A stretch of 64,000 nucleotides of DNA from Miltoncostaea sp963762825 (GTDB lineage Bacteria; Actinomycetota; Thermoleophilia; Miltoncostaeales; Miltoncostaeaceae). Under the pieces are notes generated by a model that saw only the letters and a list, made by a program, of their open reading frames with translations, searched no databases and was not told where the DNA came from. The position numbers and the translations under genes are program-made. This document shows positions 55,312 to 63,790 of the stretch, piece after piece. Each line of letters begins with the position of its first letter. The stretch's first letter is position 1. The DNA lies in the NCBI GenBank assembly GCA_963762825.1, contig CAVXLZ010000002.1:558001-622000 (forward strand). The letters are read 5' to 3'.

Positions 55312-55331
55312 CGCCTGCAACGTTGCAGGCG
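55312..55331. promoter_or_regulatory. Perfect 20-bp palindrome upstream of the SdrD-like gene
   Basis: CGCCTGCAACGTTGCAGGCG is symmetric about a central CG, like LacI-family operators. On the minus strand it covers the -35 position of a TAAGTT -10 element. It could also form a hairpin after the upstream VWA gene. Confidence 0.5.
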
Positions 55332-55367
55332 GGGTTTCAGCTCCAAGTCAACCCGGATCAGGCACTC

Positions 55368-56333
55368 GGCGCGCCCGTCAGGCGGAGCCCGCTCGGACGG
55401 GCGAGGGCGGCGAGCAGCGCCGCCAGGGCGAGGAGGGCGATGGCGGCGGCGGCCACCCACACGGTGAGCTCGCGCACCGTCGGCACCGGCGCGACGATCG
55501 ACCCGATGTCGGTGAAGACGGCGCGCAGGTCGGCCGACGTCGTGCTCTGCGCGAAGACCCCGCCGCGTGCGCGTGGACATGGCGGACAGGGTCTCGGCGG
55601 GCAGCGGCTGATCGGGACGGCCCTTGTCGTCGCCGAGCAGGACCGTGTAGATCGGCACGCCGGCCTGCGCGGCGCGCTCGGCCGCAGCCTCGGGGCTGGT
55701 GGCCCGGCGGATGGAGTTCGCTCCGTCGGTCAGCAGAAGGATGCGGGCGGGCGAGTCGGACGGGTCGGCCGGGGGCGTCTCGGCGACCGCCCCGGCCGCG
55801 TCGAGGGCGGAGAGGGACGTCGTGATGGCCACCCCGAGGGCCGTGCCGACGCGCGTCTCTCCTACCCCCTGGAGCGCCTGGCGCACCCGGTCGCGGTCGG
55901 TGGTGGGTGCCACTCGCACGACGGCGTTGTCGGCAAAGGTCGTCACGCCGATGGCGGTCTGCTCCGGCGCCGCCGCGGCGAAGCGCCCGGCCGCGTCGAC
56001 CGCGGCGGCCAGGCGACTGGGCTCGAGATCGACCTTCTTCATGGAGTCGGAGACGTCCAGGGCGATCATCACGGTGCTGCGGCGCTCGTCGGACGTGGCG
56101 TCCATCGACGGGCGCGCCATCGCCACCACCCCGCAGGCCACCGCCAGGAGCGTCGCCGCGGCCGCGGCGGCCCGCCACCTGCGTGCACGGGCGCTCGGCC
56201 CGACGGCCATCACCGCCGGGTCCGACCAGATCCGGCCGGCCCGGATGCCGGCGCGCAGCCAGGCAGCGAGGCCGAGAGTCAGGGGCACCAGGATCACGAG
56301 CGCCCAAAGCCATGCCGGCGACTGGAAGCTCAC
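55368..56333 (-). CDS. VWA-domain membrane protein 2 of the Bat-like cluster (frame-disrupted)
   Basis: The joined frames give about 320 residues. A membrane helix pair (about 5-24 and 48-66) precedes a VWA domain with MIDAS D-x-S-x-S in ALDVSDSMKK and LLLTDGANSI. A last helix (LTVWVAAAAIALLALAALLAAL) follows. An extra base near 55565 breaks the frame after VLLGDDKG...STRT; the expected continuation GGVFAQSTTSADLRAVF lies in the next frame. It pairs with the VWA protein upstream. GTG 56333 overlaps that gene's stop. Confidence 0.83.
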
Positions 56334-57274
56334 GACAGGCGCGCCCCGAAGCGCCACGCGGCCGCACCGGCCATCACCAGCAGCAGAGCGGCGAGCCCCG
56401 CCGGCCACGCCGTCACCTCCGCCCGCACCCGCTCGGTGCCGATGAACGATCCCAGGCGCTCGTAGACCGCGCTCACCGACTCGGCGTCCGTGCTCTCGTA
56501 GGCGTCGCCGCCGGTGATCTGCGCGATCTGCTTCAGCCCGTCTACGTCGGGCGGCACCGGGGTCCCGTCGGTCAGTGTCCCGTCGGCGGTGCCGAGAGCC
56601 ACGGTGTACACCTCCACGCCCGCGCTCTTGGCATCGTCGGCCGCCAGCGAGGGCGGGATGCCCACCGTCGTCGCGCCGTCCGAGAGCACCACGATGCGAG
56701 CCGCCTCGAGGGTGCCCCCGTCGCCTGTGCTGCCGGGCTGGGTGGCGCGGATCGCCGACAACGAGGTCTCGATCGCCTCGCCCACGGCCGTGGCGCCCTC
56801 GGGCCGCAGGCTCTGGATGGCCCTCTTGAGCACGGTGCGATCTGTGGTCGGGGCCACCAGCAGATTGGCCTGTCCCGAGAAGCTGACGAGACCAACCTGG
56901 TAGCGGCGGGGCACCTCCTCGGCGAAGGTCACCGCCGCATCCTGGGCCGCCCTCAGGCGATAGGGGTCGACGTCGGTCGCCGACATCGACCCCGACACGT
57001 CCACCGCCAGCATGATCGTGGCGCGCTCGCGTGGCTCGTCGCGGTAGATCTCGGGGCGGGCGAGCGCGAGGGTGAAGAGGGCCAGGGCGAGCAGCGCGAG
57101 GCCGAGCGGGAGGTGGCGGCGCAGCCGCTGCCCGGGATCAGCCCCGTCGATCAGGTCCAGATCCGGGAACGGCACCCCCTCGACCGGGCGGCTCCGCCGC
57201 CACCAGACGATCCCCACCCCGACGAGCGGCACCGCCAGCAGGGCCAGCAGGGCCAACGGCTGCTGGAAGGTCAC
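56330..57274 (-). CDS. VWA-domain membrane protein 1 (BatA-like)
   Basis: The protein has 314 residues. Helices at about 5-24 and 54-70 flank a cytoplasmic loop; the VWA domain has an intact MIDAS DVSGSMSATD, T in APTTDR and VVLSDGATT. A last helix ends the chain (GLAALLLVMAGAAAW). This is the BatA/BatB arrangement next to MoxR and DUF58. The cluster is thought to assemble or activate envelope proteins through a MoxR chaperone. GTG 57274 overlaps the DUF58 stop. Confidence 0.9.
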   Translation of the reverse strand: MTFQQPLALLALLAVPLVGVGIVWWRRSRPVEGVPFPDLDLIDGADPGQRLRRHLPLGLALLALALFTLALARPEIYRDEPRERATIMLAVDVSGSMSATDVDPYRLRAAQDAAVTFAEEVPRRYQVGLVSFSGQANLLVAPTTDRTVLKRAIQSLRPEGATAVGEAIETSLSAIRATQPGSTGDGGTLEAARIVVLSDGATTVGIPPSLAADDAKSAGVEVYTVALGTADGTLTDGTPVPPDVDGLKQIAQITGGDAYESTDAESVSAVYERLGSFIGTERVRAEVTAWPAGLAALLLVMAGAAAWRFGARLS

Positions 57275-58229
57275 GCCGGCAGCCCCCGCCGGCGCGACAC
57301 CGGCTGGCCGAGCGAACGGGCCAGCGGAAGCACCCAGTCGCGCCCGGTCTCGACGATCACGTGGCGCGCCCCGGCGCGCGCGAGCATGGCGTCGCGCGCC
57401 CGGTCGGTGGCCTCGACGGCTGCTGCGAACCGGTCCTGGAAGCGCGGGTCGGCGGTGTCCACCAGCCGGCGGCGGCCGGTCTCGAGGTCGCGAAGATGCA
57501 CCGGACCGACGTTCGGCAGCTCGCGCTCGCGCCGGTCACGCACCTCGACCGCGATGATCTCGTGGCGGCGGCCCAGCGCTCCGATGGCATGCTCCAGGCC
57601 CGGCTGCATCGGGAGGTCGGAGATGAGGACGATCGCCCCCCGGTGGCGGGCGATCCGCCCGGCCGCGGTGACCGCGCGGGCGAGATCGGTCCGCCCGTGC
57701 GCGTCGTCCGCATCGGCGGAGCTCACCCTGTCCATCGCGGCCAGGGCCGCGATCAGTCCGCGGCGATCCGCCGCGGGCGGGCGCATCAGGTCGATGTCTC
57801 CCGCCCGGGTCGCCAGCAGACCGAGGCGATCGCCACGGCGGCGCATCACCACGCCGAGACCGGCCAGCACTTCGCGTGCGAGGTCGATCTTGGTCTGCAC
57901 ATGCGTCCCGAAGTCGCATCGAGGGCGAGCAGTCGAGTAGCGCCCAGGCCGTGAGGACCGGCTCGATCTCGGGCACGCGCACCATCGCCTCGCCGGTGCG
58001 GGCGCTGAGGGGCCAATCGACCCAGCGAACGTCGTCGCCGTCCTCGTAGGACGCGGGTCAGCGACGGCTCGCCCCCGGGGCCGGGCCGCCGTCCGCGGCG
58101 CTCGCCCTGCAGCAGGCCGTCCAGCCGGCGCCCCACGCGCAACTCGACGCGGCGCAGCAGGGCCTCGGGGCTGGAGGAGCGCGCCCGCGGCGCGGGGACG
58201 GAGGCCGGGCTAGCCGAAGGAGCGGCCAC
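57271..58229 (-). CDS. DUF58 domain protein (frame-disrupted twice)
   Basis: Joining three frames gives about 318 residues. ALLRRVELRVGRRLDGLLQGERRGRRPGPGGEP is the usual DUF58 entry; DWPLSARTGEAMVR and LLDCSPSMRFGTH follow, then a VWA-like half (REVLAGLGVVMRRRGDRLGLL). Breaks are an extra G at 58049/58050 and an extra T at 57914. Both flanks are intact, so errors are likelier than decay. DUF58 proteins always accompany MoxR and are thought to be its partner. GTG 58229 overlaps the moxR end by 20 bases. Confidence 0.85.
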
Positions 58230-59247
58230 TGCCCAGTTCCACCTCAGGCTGCGGAATCGCATCGACGATCGCGTCGAGGACCTGGTCCGGGCGGACGTCG
58301 GCGGCGAGGGCCTCGTAGGAGAGCACGATCCGGTGGCGGAGCACGTCGTGGAAGAGGCTGTGGACGTCCTCGGGCATGACGTAGGTGCGACCACGCATCA
58401 CGGCAAGTGCCCGGCCGCCGCGGATGAGCGCGAGCGAAGCGCGCGGCGAGCCGCCCATGTCGAGGTAGGGCTCGAGGTTCTGGAGCCCCTCGGAGGCCGG
58501 ATCGCGGGTGGCGTTCACCAGCCGCACCGCGTATCCGCGCACCCGATGGTCGACGAAGACGGTGTCGGCCGACTCCTGCAGCTCGCGGATCTGATCCGGG
58601 TCGAGGAGCTGGCGTGGCTCGGGTGGGTCGGAGGCCATGCGGCGCACGATCTCCTCCTCGTCCGAGATGGACGGGTAACCCACCACCAGCTTCATCGCGA
58701 AGCGGTCGACCTGGGCCTCGGGCAAGGGATAGACGCCCTCGCTCTCGATCGGGTTCTGAGTGGCCAGCACGAAGAAGGGGCGCGGCACAGGGTGGCTCTC
58801 ACCGGCGATCGTCGCGTGCCCCTCGGCCATCACCTCGAGCAGCGCCGACTGCACCTTGGCGGGTGCACGGTTGATCTCGTCGGCGAGCACGAAGTTGGCG
58901 AACACCGGACCCAGGCGGGTGCTGAACCTGCCGTCGCGGTCGAGGACCTGGCCTCCGACGACGTCGGACGGCACGAGATCGGGGGTGAACTGGATACGGC
59001 TGAAGTGGCCTCCGCATACCCGAGCCGCCGTTTCGAGCGTGAGGGTCTTGGCGAGCCCCGGTACCCCCTCGAGCAGGACATGGCCGCGGGAGAGCAGGGC
59101 CACCAGCACCCGGTCGAGCAGCCGGTCCTGCCCCACGACCACGCGGCGCATCTCGTAGAGCACGGCCTCCATCCGCTCGCGGGGCGAGGCGCTGGGCGAG
59201 GGGACGAGGGCGGGCTCGTGGTCGTGGTGATCCTGGTCGCGGTGCAT
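58210..59247 (-). CDS. MoxR-family AAA+ ATPase
   Basis: The product has 345 residues. Walker A is GVPGLAKTL, Walker B LADEINRAP, then sensor region ATQNPIESEGVYPLPEAQVDRF. The C-terminal lid has GASPRASLALIRGGRALA-like sequence. MoxR proteins are chaperones that insert or activate metal or membrane proteins with VWA partners, here encoded just downstream. AAAGGGA precedes ATG 59247 (the leader is conventional). Confidence 0.93.
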   Translation of the reverse strand: MHRDQDHHDHEPALVPSPSASPRERMEAVLYEMRRVVVGQDRLLDRVLVALLSRGHVLLEGVPGLAKTLTLETAARVCGGHFSRIQFTPDLVPSDVVGGQVLDRDGRFSTRLGPVFANFVLADEINRAPAKVQSALLEVMAEGHATIAGESHPVPRPFFVLATQNPIESEGVYPLPEAQVDRFAMKLVVGYPSISDEEEIVRRMASDPPEPRQLLDPDQIRELQESADTVFVDHRVRGYAVRLVNATRDPASEGLQNLEPYLDMGGSPRASLALIRGGRALAVMRGRTYVMPEDVHSLFHDVLRHRIVLSYEALAADVRPDQVLDAIVDAIPQPEVELGSGRSFG

Positions 59248-59279
59248 CGGCGTGATGTCCCTTTCTTGCTCTGAGTCGA

Positions 59280-60206
59280 TCAGGGGGCGCCATCGACCAA
59301 CGACCGAACCCGCGACGCGGGCACGGCGAAGCCGATGCCGACGTTGCCGGAGATCGGTCCGAAGATCGAGGTGGGGATCCCGACCAGGCGGCCGCGGAGG
59401 TCGAACAGGCCGCCGCCCGAGTTGCCGGGGTTGATCGGGGCATCGATCTGGATCATCGGCACCCCTTCCGGATTGGTCCGCCCGACCGCACTGACGATGC
59501 CGGCCGTCACGGTGTTCTGCAGGCCGAAGGGGCTCCCGACGGCGAAGACCTGATCGCCCTGGCGAAGGCCGGAATCGGGCTCGTCGGCCAGTTCGGCGCC
59601 GCGGCCGACCTCCCCCTGCGGCTCGAGGATGGCCAGATCCTGGCGGGCGTCGTCGCTGACGATCGTCGCGGGAACCCGCAGACCGCCCGCGGTGACGAGG
59701 GTCACCGAGCGCGCACCCGCGATGACGTGGTGGTTGGTCACCACCCGGCCGGACGGGCTGAGGATGACGCCGCTCCCCTGGCTGCCCGCGTCGGTCTGCA
59801 CCTCGACGACCGTCGGCGAGACGCGCGCGACCGCATCGGTCAGGGTCGGCCCCGGCACGTCGGTGGGAGTGGTCGTGGCGACGGGCGTCTCCACCACTGG
59901 AGCAGGGGCCGGATCGTCGTGGAGGAACAGCGCGGAGGCTCCTCCCGCCGCCCCCGCCGCGACCACCGCGAGCGTCACGACGGCCGCGGTGCGCAGACCT
60001 CGTGGTCCCCTGCGCACCGGGCGGGCGGGCGCAGGGGGCGGCGCCGGCGGCCGCGATGCCGGCCCGCCCAGCGGGCGCAGCCGCTCCTTACGTGGCGGCG
60101 CCTGCTCGATCGGCGGAAGGCCGGCATTCCGGTCGGAGCGGGGGGGGATCGGAGGGAGCTCCTCGGAGCGCGCGCGCGGCTCGAGGGGTGGCAGTTCGGA
60201 ACTCAC
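59280..60206 (-). CDS. HtrA/trypsin-like serine protease, membrane-anchored
   Basis: The 308-residue protein has a cytoplasmic Pro-rich tail (about 1-75), one membrane helix (AAVVTLAVVAAGAAGGASALFL) and an external trypsin-like domain. The catalytic triad is H in VTNHHVIAGA, D in DARQDLAIL and S in GNSGGGLFD. No PDZ domain follows, so substrate choice must lie elsewhere. GTG 60206 is chosen because the frame before it has no start signal or motif. It lies 32 bases upstream of moxR and heads the same leftward block. Confidence 0.87.
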   Translation of the reverse strand: MSSELPPLEPRARSEELPPIPPRSDRNAGLPPIEQAPPRKERLRPLGGPASRPPAPPPAPARPVRRGPRGLRTAAVVTLAVVAAGAAGGASALFLHDDPAPAPVVETPVATTTPTDVPGPTLTDAVARVSPTVVEVQTDAGSQGSGVILSPSGRVVTNHHVIAGARSVTLVTAGGLRVPATIVSDDARQDLAILEPQGEVGRGAELADEPDSGLRQGDQVFAVGSPFGLQNTVTAGIVSAVGRTNPEGVPMIQIDAPINPGNSGGGLFDLRGRLVGIPTSIFGPISGNVGIGFAVPASRVRSLVDGAP

Positions 60207-60388
60207 GGGTCTCTTTGTATCGGGCGAAAGTGAAGGACGCGTTAGAGAACGACCAGAGTGGACGAAGTCCCCGGGGCTCGGGGAGGACGGCGGGGCGCCC
60301 CGTGAGAGGCGGGTCCCGGAGCCGGCGCCGGGAGTTCGTCCTGCGGCGGACGGTTGCGTGAAGGGCGACGAGAACTCAGGATGGCCGC

Positions 60389-60709
60389 ATGCCGGATCGG
60401 GCGGGCGAAGCCGAGGATCTGTTCTGGGCCTGCGCAGAGCGGCTCTACGAGCAGCCTGGCGTCGCACCATCGACGATGTTCGGCTTTCCGTGCATCAGGG
60501 TCGACGATCAGTTCGTCGCCATGCCGGCGCGCGACTCGCTCTGGGTCAAGCTCCCCGCCGACCAGGTGAATCACCTCATCGAGAGCGGCGTCGGCGAGAT
60601 CTGTGCTCCCGGCGGCCGACCGTTCCGCGAGTGGGTGGAGATCCGCTCGCTCGACGGACCCCTCTGGGTGAAGCTGCTCAACGACTCGATCGACTTCGTG
60701 CGCCCCTGA
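60389..60709 (+). CDS. TfoX N-terminal-like protein
   Basis: The product has 106 residues. MFGFPCIRVDDQFVAMP, LWVKLPADQVNHLI and CAPGGRPFREWVEI follow the TfoX-N pattern, a small alpha/beta fold also found in MmcQ/YjbR proteins. The role of stand-alone bacterial members is unknown. The C-terminal TfoX domain is missing. ATG 60389 is chosen because it leads directly into the fold. Confidence 0.72.
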   Translation: MPDRAGEAEDLFWACAERLYEQPGVAPSTMFGFPCIRVDDQFVAMPARDSLWVKLPADQVNHLIESGVGEICAPGGRPFREWVEIRSLDGPLWVKLLNDSIDFVRP

Positions 60710-60791
60710 CGGCATCCAGCGGCGTCGCGATGCCCGGATCGCGCGCGGCGACCGAGGGCCGGCCACTCCCGAAGCGGGCGGCGATCCGGCC

Positions 60792-61043
60792 TCAGGGCGT
60801 CGTGGCGGAGGCCTTCCTCGCCTTCTGGACGTCGGCCATCTGATCGGCGAGGTCGTCGGCCATGCGCGCGCGTCCGGCGGCGCGGGCACAACGCATGCGG
60901 AGAGAGGCGAGTCGCCAACGCCCCTCCTCGTCGAGCTCGCCGAGGGCGTCGATCCGCTCGAGTTCGGCCACCCGCGAAGCCAGGGTCCGCACCCGCTGCC
61001 AGAGGGCGTCCGCGACGTCCTCGGAGCGATCGCCGTCTTTCAC
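60792..61043 (-). CDS. Small charged helical protein linked to the SF2 helicase
   Basis: The 83-residue protein consists almost entirely of heptad-like helix: VADALWQRVRTLASRVAELERI and the RARMADDLADQMADVQKARK tail. It has no recognised family. GTG 61043 overlaps the helicase stop (GTGA), so it is made from the same message and is a candidate partner for the helicase tail. Coiled-coil pairing is inferred from the pattern only. Confidence 0.55.
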   Translation of the reverse strand: MKDGDRSEDVADALWQRVRTLASRVAELERIDALGELDEEGRWRLASLRMRCARAAGRARMADDLADQMADVQKARKASATTP

Positions 61044-63559
61044 GCGGCCGGTGGGGCGGGCGGAGACGAGCCCTCGGAGCCGGCCGCGCGCGGCCGGCGA
61101 CGACGGCGGCGGCGCTTGCGAGGAGGGGCGCCCTCGGCGGGGCCGTGGCCGGTCGGAGCGGAGGGCGGCTCGCGGCGGGAGGAGGAATCGGCGCTCGCCG
61201 CCGGAGCCCCCTCGGGCCCCGTGTCGGTCCTCAGCCGCCGTCGCCGGCGACGGCGGGGGCGTCCCGGTGAGGGCGCGGCCGTCGGGTCGTCCGGCGCTCC
61301 CTTGCGGCGGGGCTCGCCACCGACGCCCACGGCGTCGGCCTCGGGCAGGCGGGGAAGGCGCGAGCGCAGGGCGTTCCATGCGCGCCGCGACAGGAGCGCC
61401 TTCGGCTGTACCGCCCCGACGGCCGCCCGCAGCGCACGGCGCGCGTCGGGGGTCGAGAGGTCGAGCGCATCGAGATGGCCGCGCAGCGCCGCCCAGCCCC
61501 CCACGGCTCCGGCCGCGCGACCGGCGAGACGCAGGTGCTCGCTGCGAGCGGGGACATCGCCGGGGCCGAGCACCACCAGGAGGCGCGCGGCCTGGCCGAT
61601 ACGCAACGCCGAGGGGTCCTCCGGGGGGATCGGATCGGGGGGCGGCTCTCCCGCGGCCCGCAACCAGAGCGCGATGAGCGCCAGCTCGCCCCCGTTCGAG
61701 ATGAGGTGGTGCGCCTCCCAGGCCGCAATGCGCGCGATCTCCTGATTGCGCCCGGGGCGCGTGCCGTCGGCGAGCACGCGCGACACGTCCCACGCCCAGC
61801 TCGGCGCCCACACCGATGCCTCGTCGAGGGCCGACCAGCGCCGGCGCCGGTCGCTGGAGCGACCGAGCTGCTCGAGGGTGGCCAGGCGCTCCCAGCGATC
61901 GGTCTGGTCGGCGTGCCACCAGAGGGCGCGCAGGCGCTCGCGGGAGGTCATCCGCAGCCGGTCGAGCACGCGCCGCGGGACGTCGTCGGCCAGCGCGCGC
62001 CTCAGGTCCGGTTGAACGAGGAGCGCGGTCGCCCAGGCGCGCCAGAGGGGCTGGTCCACGCCGTCGTGGAGCCGCCGGGCCACCAGGCCGCTCAACGCCC
62101 ACCACGGGACCGCGGCCAGCGGGTCCACCCCCGTCGTCACCCGGTCGATCAACTCGTCGACCGTGACGTCGAAGCTCGCGGCCTGGACCCACTCCTCCAT
62201 CAGGTTCACAGGCAGCAGGCCCGGATCGGCCTCCCGCCATCCACCATCGGCCAGACCGGCGGCGATCAGCCCCGGCGCGGCCGCGGGGTTCACGAGCTTG
62301 GCCGCGTCGCCTTCACGATCGGAGAGGATCGCCGCCGCCCGGGCGAGCTTGCCGCGCTCACCGCCCTCGGGCGGCCCCGCCACGCGACCGAGCGGCTTGT
62401 ACCACCCGAGCCCGAAGACGTCGTGGCTGGTCTGCACCCCCATCGGGTCGCCCGCGGGGAGGAACTCGACCGAGACCGCCTCCTTGTCGGGGGCGGGCCG
62501 CATCACGCGGCCGAGCCTCTGGACGAAGACCCGCTCGGAGGTGGTCGGCGCGAGGTGCATCACCACCGCCGCGCGGGTCTCGTCCCACCCCTCGGTCAGC
62601 AGGTCGGCGTTGCAGAGCACGTCGATGCGATCCGAGGCGAAGTCGAAGAGCACGCGCTGCAGCTCTCGGGGAGGCGTCTGCCCCGAGACCGCCGCCGCCC
62701 GCACTCCGCGCTCGGTGAGCTCCTCGGCGAGCGCGTGCGCCTGGGCCACCGTCGCCGTGTAGGCGACCCCCGCGAGCTTCAACGGCTGGAAGTGCTCCGC
62801 CCAGACCTCGGCGCAGGCGCGGTGCCAGCGGGCGCGGTCGAGCGCCCGGCCGAGGCTCGCCTGGTCGAAGTCGCCGCGCACACGGGCCACGTCCGAGAGG
62901 TCGACCGCCCGCTCGACCCTCAGGGAGCGCAGCGGACAGAGGATGCCGCGCTCGATGGCCGACGCCCGGTCGAGCGTGGTGGCCACCGGCCCGAAGACCT
63001 GCTCGACATGGCCGGTGGTGGTGGCACCCGTCGCCGTGAAACCCACCACCACGGCGTTCGTGGCGCGGTCGAGAAGCTTGCGGGTCTGCGCGCCGAGGGT
63101 CGCATGGGCCTCGTCGCAGATGAGGAGCGTCACCGACTCCCAGTCCATGTTGCCCTGGTGGCGCAGCGCGGCCTGGTAGGTGCAGACCGTGACCCCCGGC
63201 TTTCCCGCGCTCTCGGGGCCCTCCGGATTGGACGGCACCGCCGTGAAGTGGCGTGCGAGGCCGGCGCTGGTCTGCTCGGCGAGGTTGCGCCGCGGCACCA
63301 GGACGAGGGTGCTCCCGCCGAGCGCCTGGGCAAGGGCGAGGAACATGATCGTCTTTCCCGAACCGGTCGGGGCGTCAACCCAGGTCCTCGTGGTGCCGTG
63401 GCTGAGACGCCCCGCGAGCTCGTCGAGCGCTTCGACCTGGTGCTCGCGCAAGACCACGTCGGGCCAGGCGGCCGAGGGATCGGCCAGGGCACGGGCGAGA
63501 TCCTCGCCGGGCGACGCGGTCGGGGGGGATTCGGTCGTGGGATGCGATCCTTCGGGCAT
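61040..63559 (-). CDS. SF2 (Res/XPB-like) helicase with arginine-rich C-terminal tails
   Basis: The protein has 839 residues. Motifs are Walker A APTGSGKT (63-70), DEAH (149-152), TAT (175-177) and motif VI VQRLGRVMRP (347-354). Residues about 365-735 are a helical, Trp-rich region of no known family. The last 90 are disordered with two runs of seven arginines (one in KRRRRRRRP) between Pro/Ser/Ala linkers, suited to nucleic-acid or ribosome binding. Relatives act in RNA processing or phage defence; no nuclease domain is present. Downstream it is coupled to the small helical gene. Confidence 0.85.
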   Translation of the reverse strand: MPEGSHPTTESPPTASPGEDLARALADPSAAWPDVVLREHQVEALDELAGRLSHGTTRTWVDAPTGSGKTIMFLALAQALGGSTLVLVPRRNLAEQTSAGLARHFTAVPSNPEGPESAGKPGVTVCTYQAALRHQGNMDWESVTLLICDEAHATLGAQTRKLLDRATNAVVVGFTATGATTTGHVEQVFGPVATTLDRASAIERGILCPLRSLRVERAVDLSDVARVRGDFDQASLGRALDRARWHRACAEVWAEHFQPLKLAGVAYTATVAQAHALAEELTERGVRAAAVSGQTPPRELQRVLFDFASDRIDVLCNADLLTEGWDETRAAVVMHLAPTTSERVFVQRLGRVMRPAPDKEAVSVEFLPAGDPMGVQTSHDVFGLGWYKPLGRVAGPPEGGERGKLARAAAILSDREGDAAKLVNPAAAPGLIAAGLADGGWREADPGLLPVNLMEEWVQAASFDVTVDELIDRVTTGVDPLAAVPWWALSGLVARRLHDGVDQPLWRAWATALLVQPDLRRALADDVPRRVLDRLRMTSRERLRALWWHADQTDRWERLATLEQLGRSSDRRRRWSALDEASVWAPSWAWDVSRVLADGTRPGRNQEIARIAAWEAHHLISNGGELALIALWLRAAGEPPPDPIPPEDPSALRIGQAARLLVVLGPGDVPARSEHLRLAGRAAGAVGGWAALRGHLDALDLSTPDARRALRAAVGAVQPKALLSRRAWNALRSRLPRLPEADAVGVGGEPRRKGAPDDPTAAPSPGRPRRRRRRRLRTDTGPEGAPAASADSSSRREPPSAPTGHGPAEGAPPRKRRRRRRRPRAAGSEGSSPPAPPAA

Positions 63560-63758
63560 CGCGTGCCAACCTCCGGGGCACGGGCGCGAACCGGGTCCGA
63601 TCCCCGGCGCGTCGATGGTCGCGGGCCGCGCAGATGGTGAGGGCGCCGGCGAGGGAGCGCATTACTCCGTTCCCCGGCAGCACGGTGAACTGCGACCGCC
63701 TGGGACCCTATCACCGGGCTCGGCCTTCTTCGCCACCTGTGACGGCCGGGGCGGGCGA

Positions 63759-63764
63759 TAGCAT
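63759..63764 (+). promoter_or_regulatory. -10 element TAGCAT before a five-codon frame and the last gene
   Basis: TAGCAT lies eight bases before GTG 63773, the leaderless spacing seen elsewhere in this window. Confidence 0.5.
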
Positions 63765-63772
63765 CGCCGAGG

Positions 63773-63790
63773 GTGATTCCTCGCACATGA
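63773..63790 (+). other. Five-codon open frame VIPRT ending in ATGA
   Basis: GTG ATT CCT CGC ACA TGA follows TAGCAT by eight bases. Its stop overlaps the ATG of the next gene in the form ATGA. It may start translation on a leaderless message and couple to that gene. Confidence 0.35.

Noticed and set aside
61040..63559. The SF2 helicase as a restriction or defence-island protein
   Set aside because: No methyltransferase, nuclease or mobile-element marks nearby; neighbours are ordinary chromosomal genes, so defence remains only a possibility.
63773..63787. GTG 63773 as the true start of the last gene
   Set aside because: Its frame stops after five codons; the membrane protein lies in the frame of ATG 63787.
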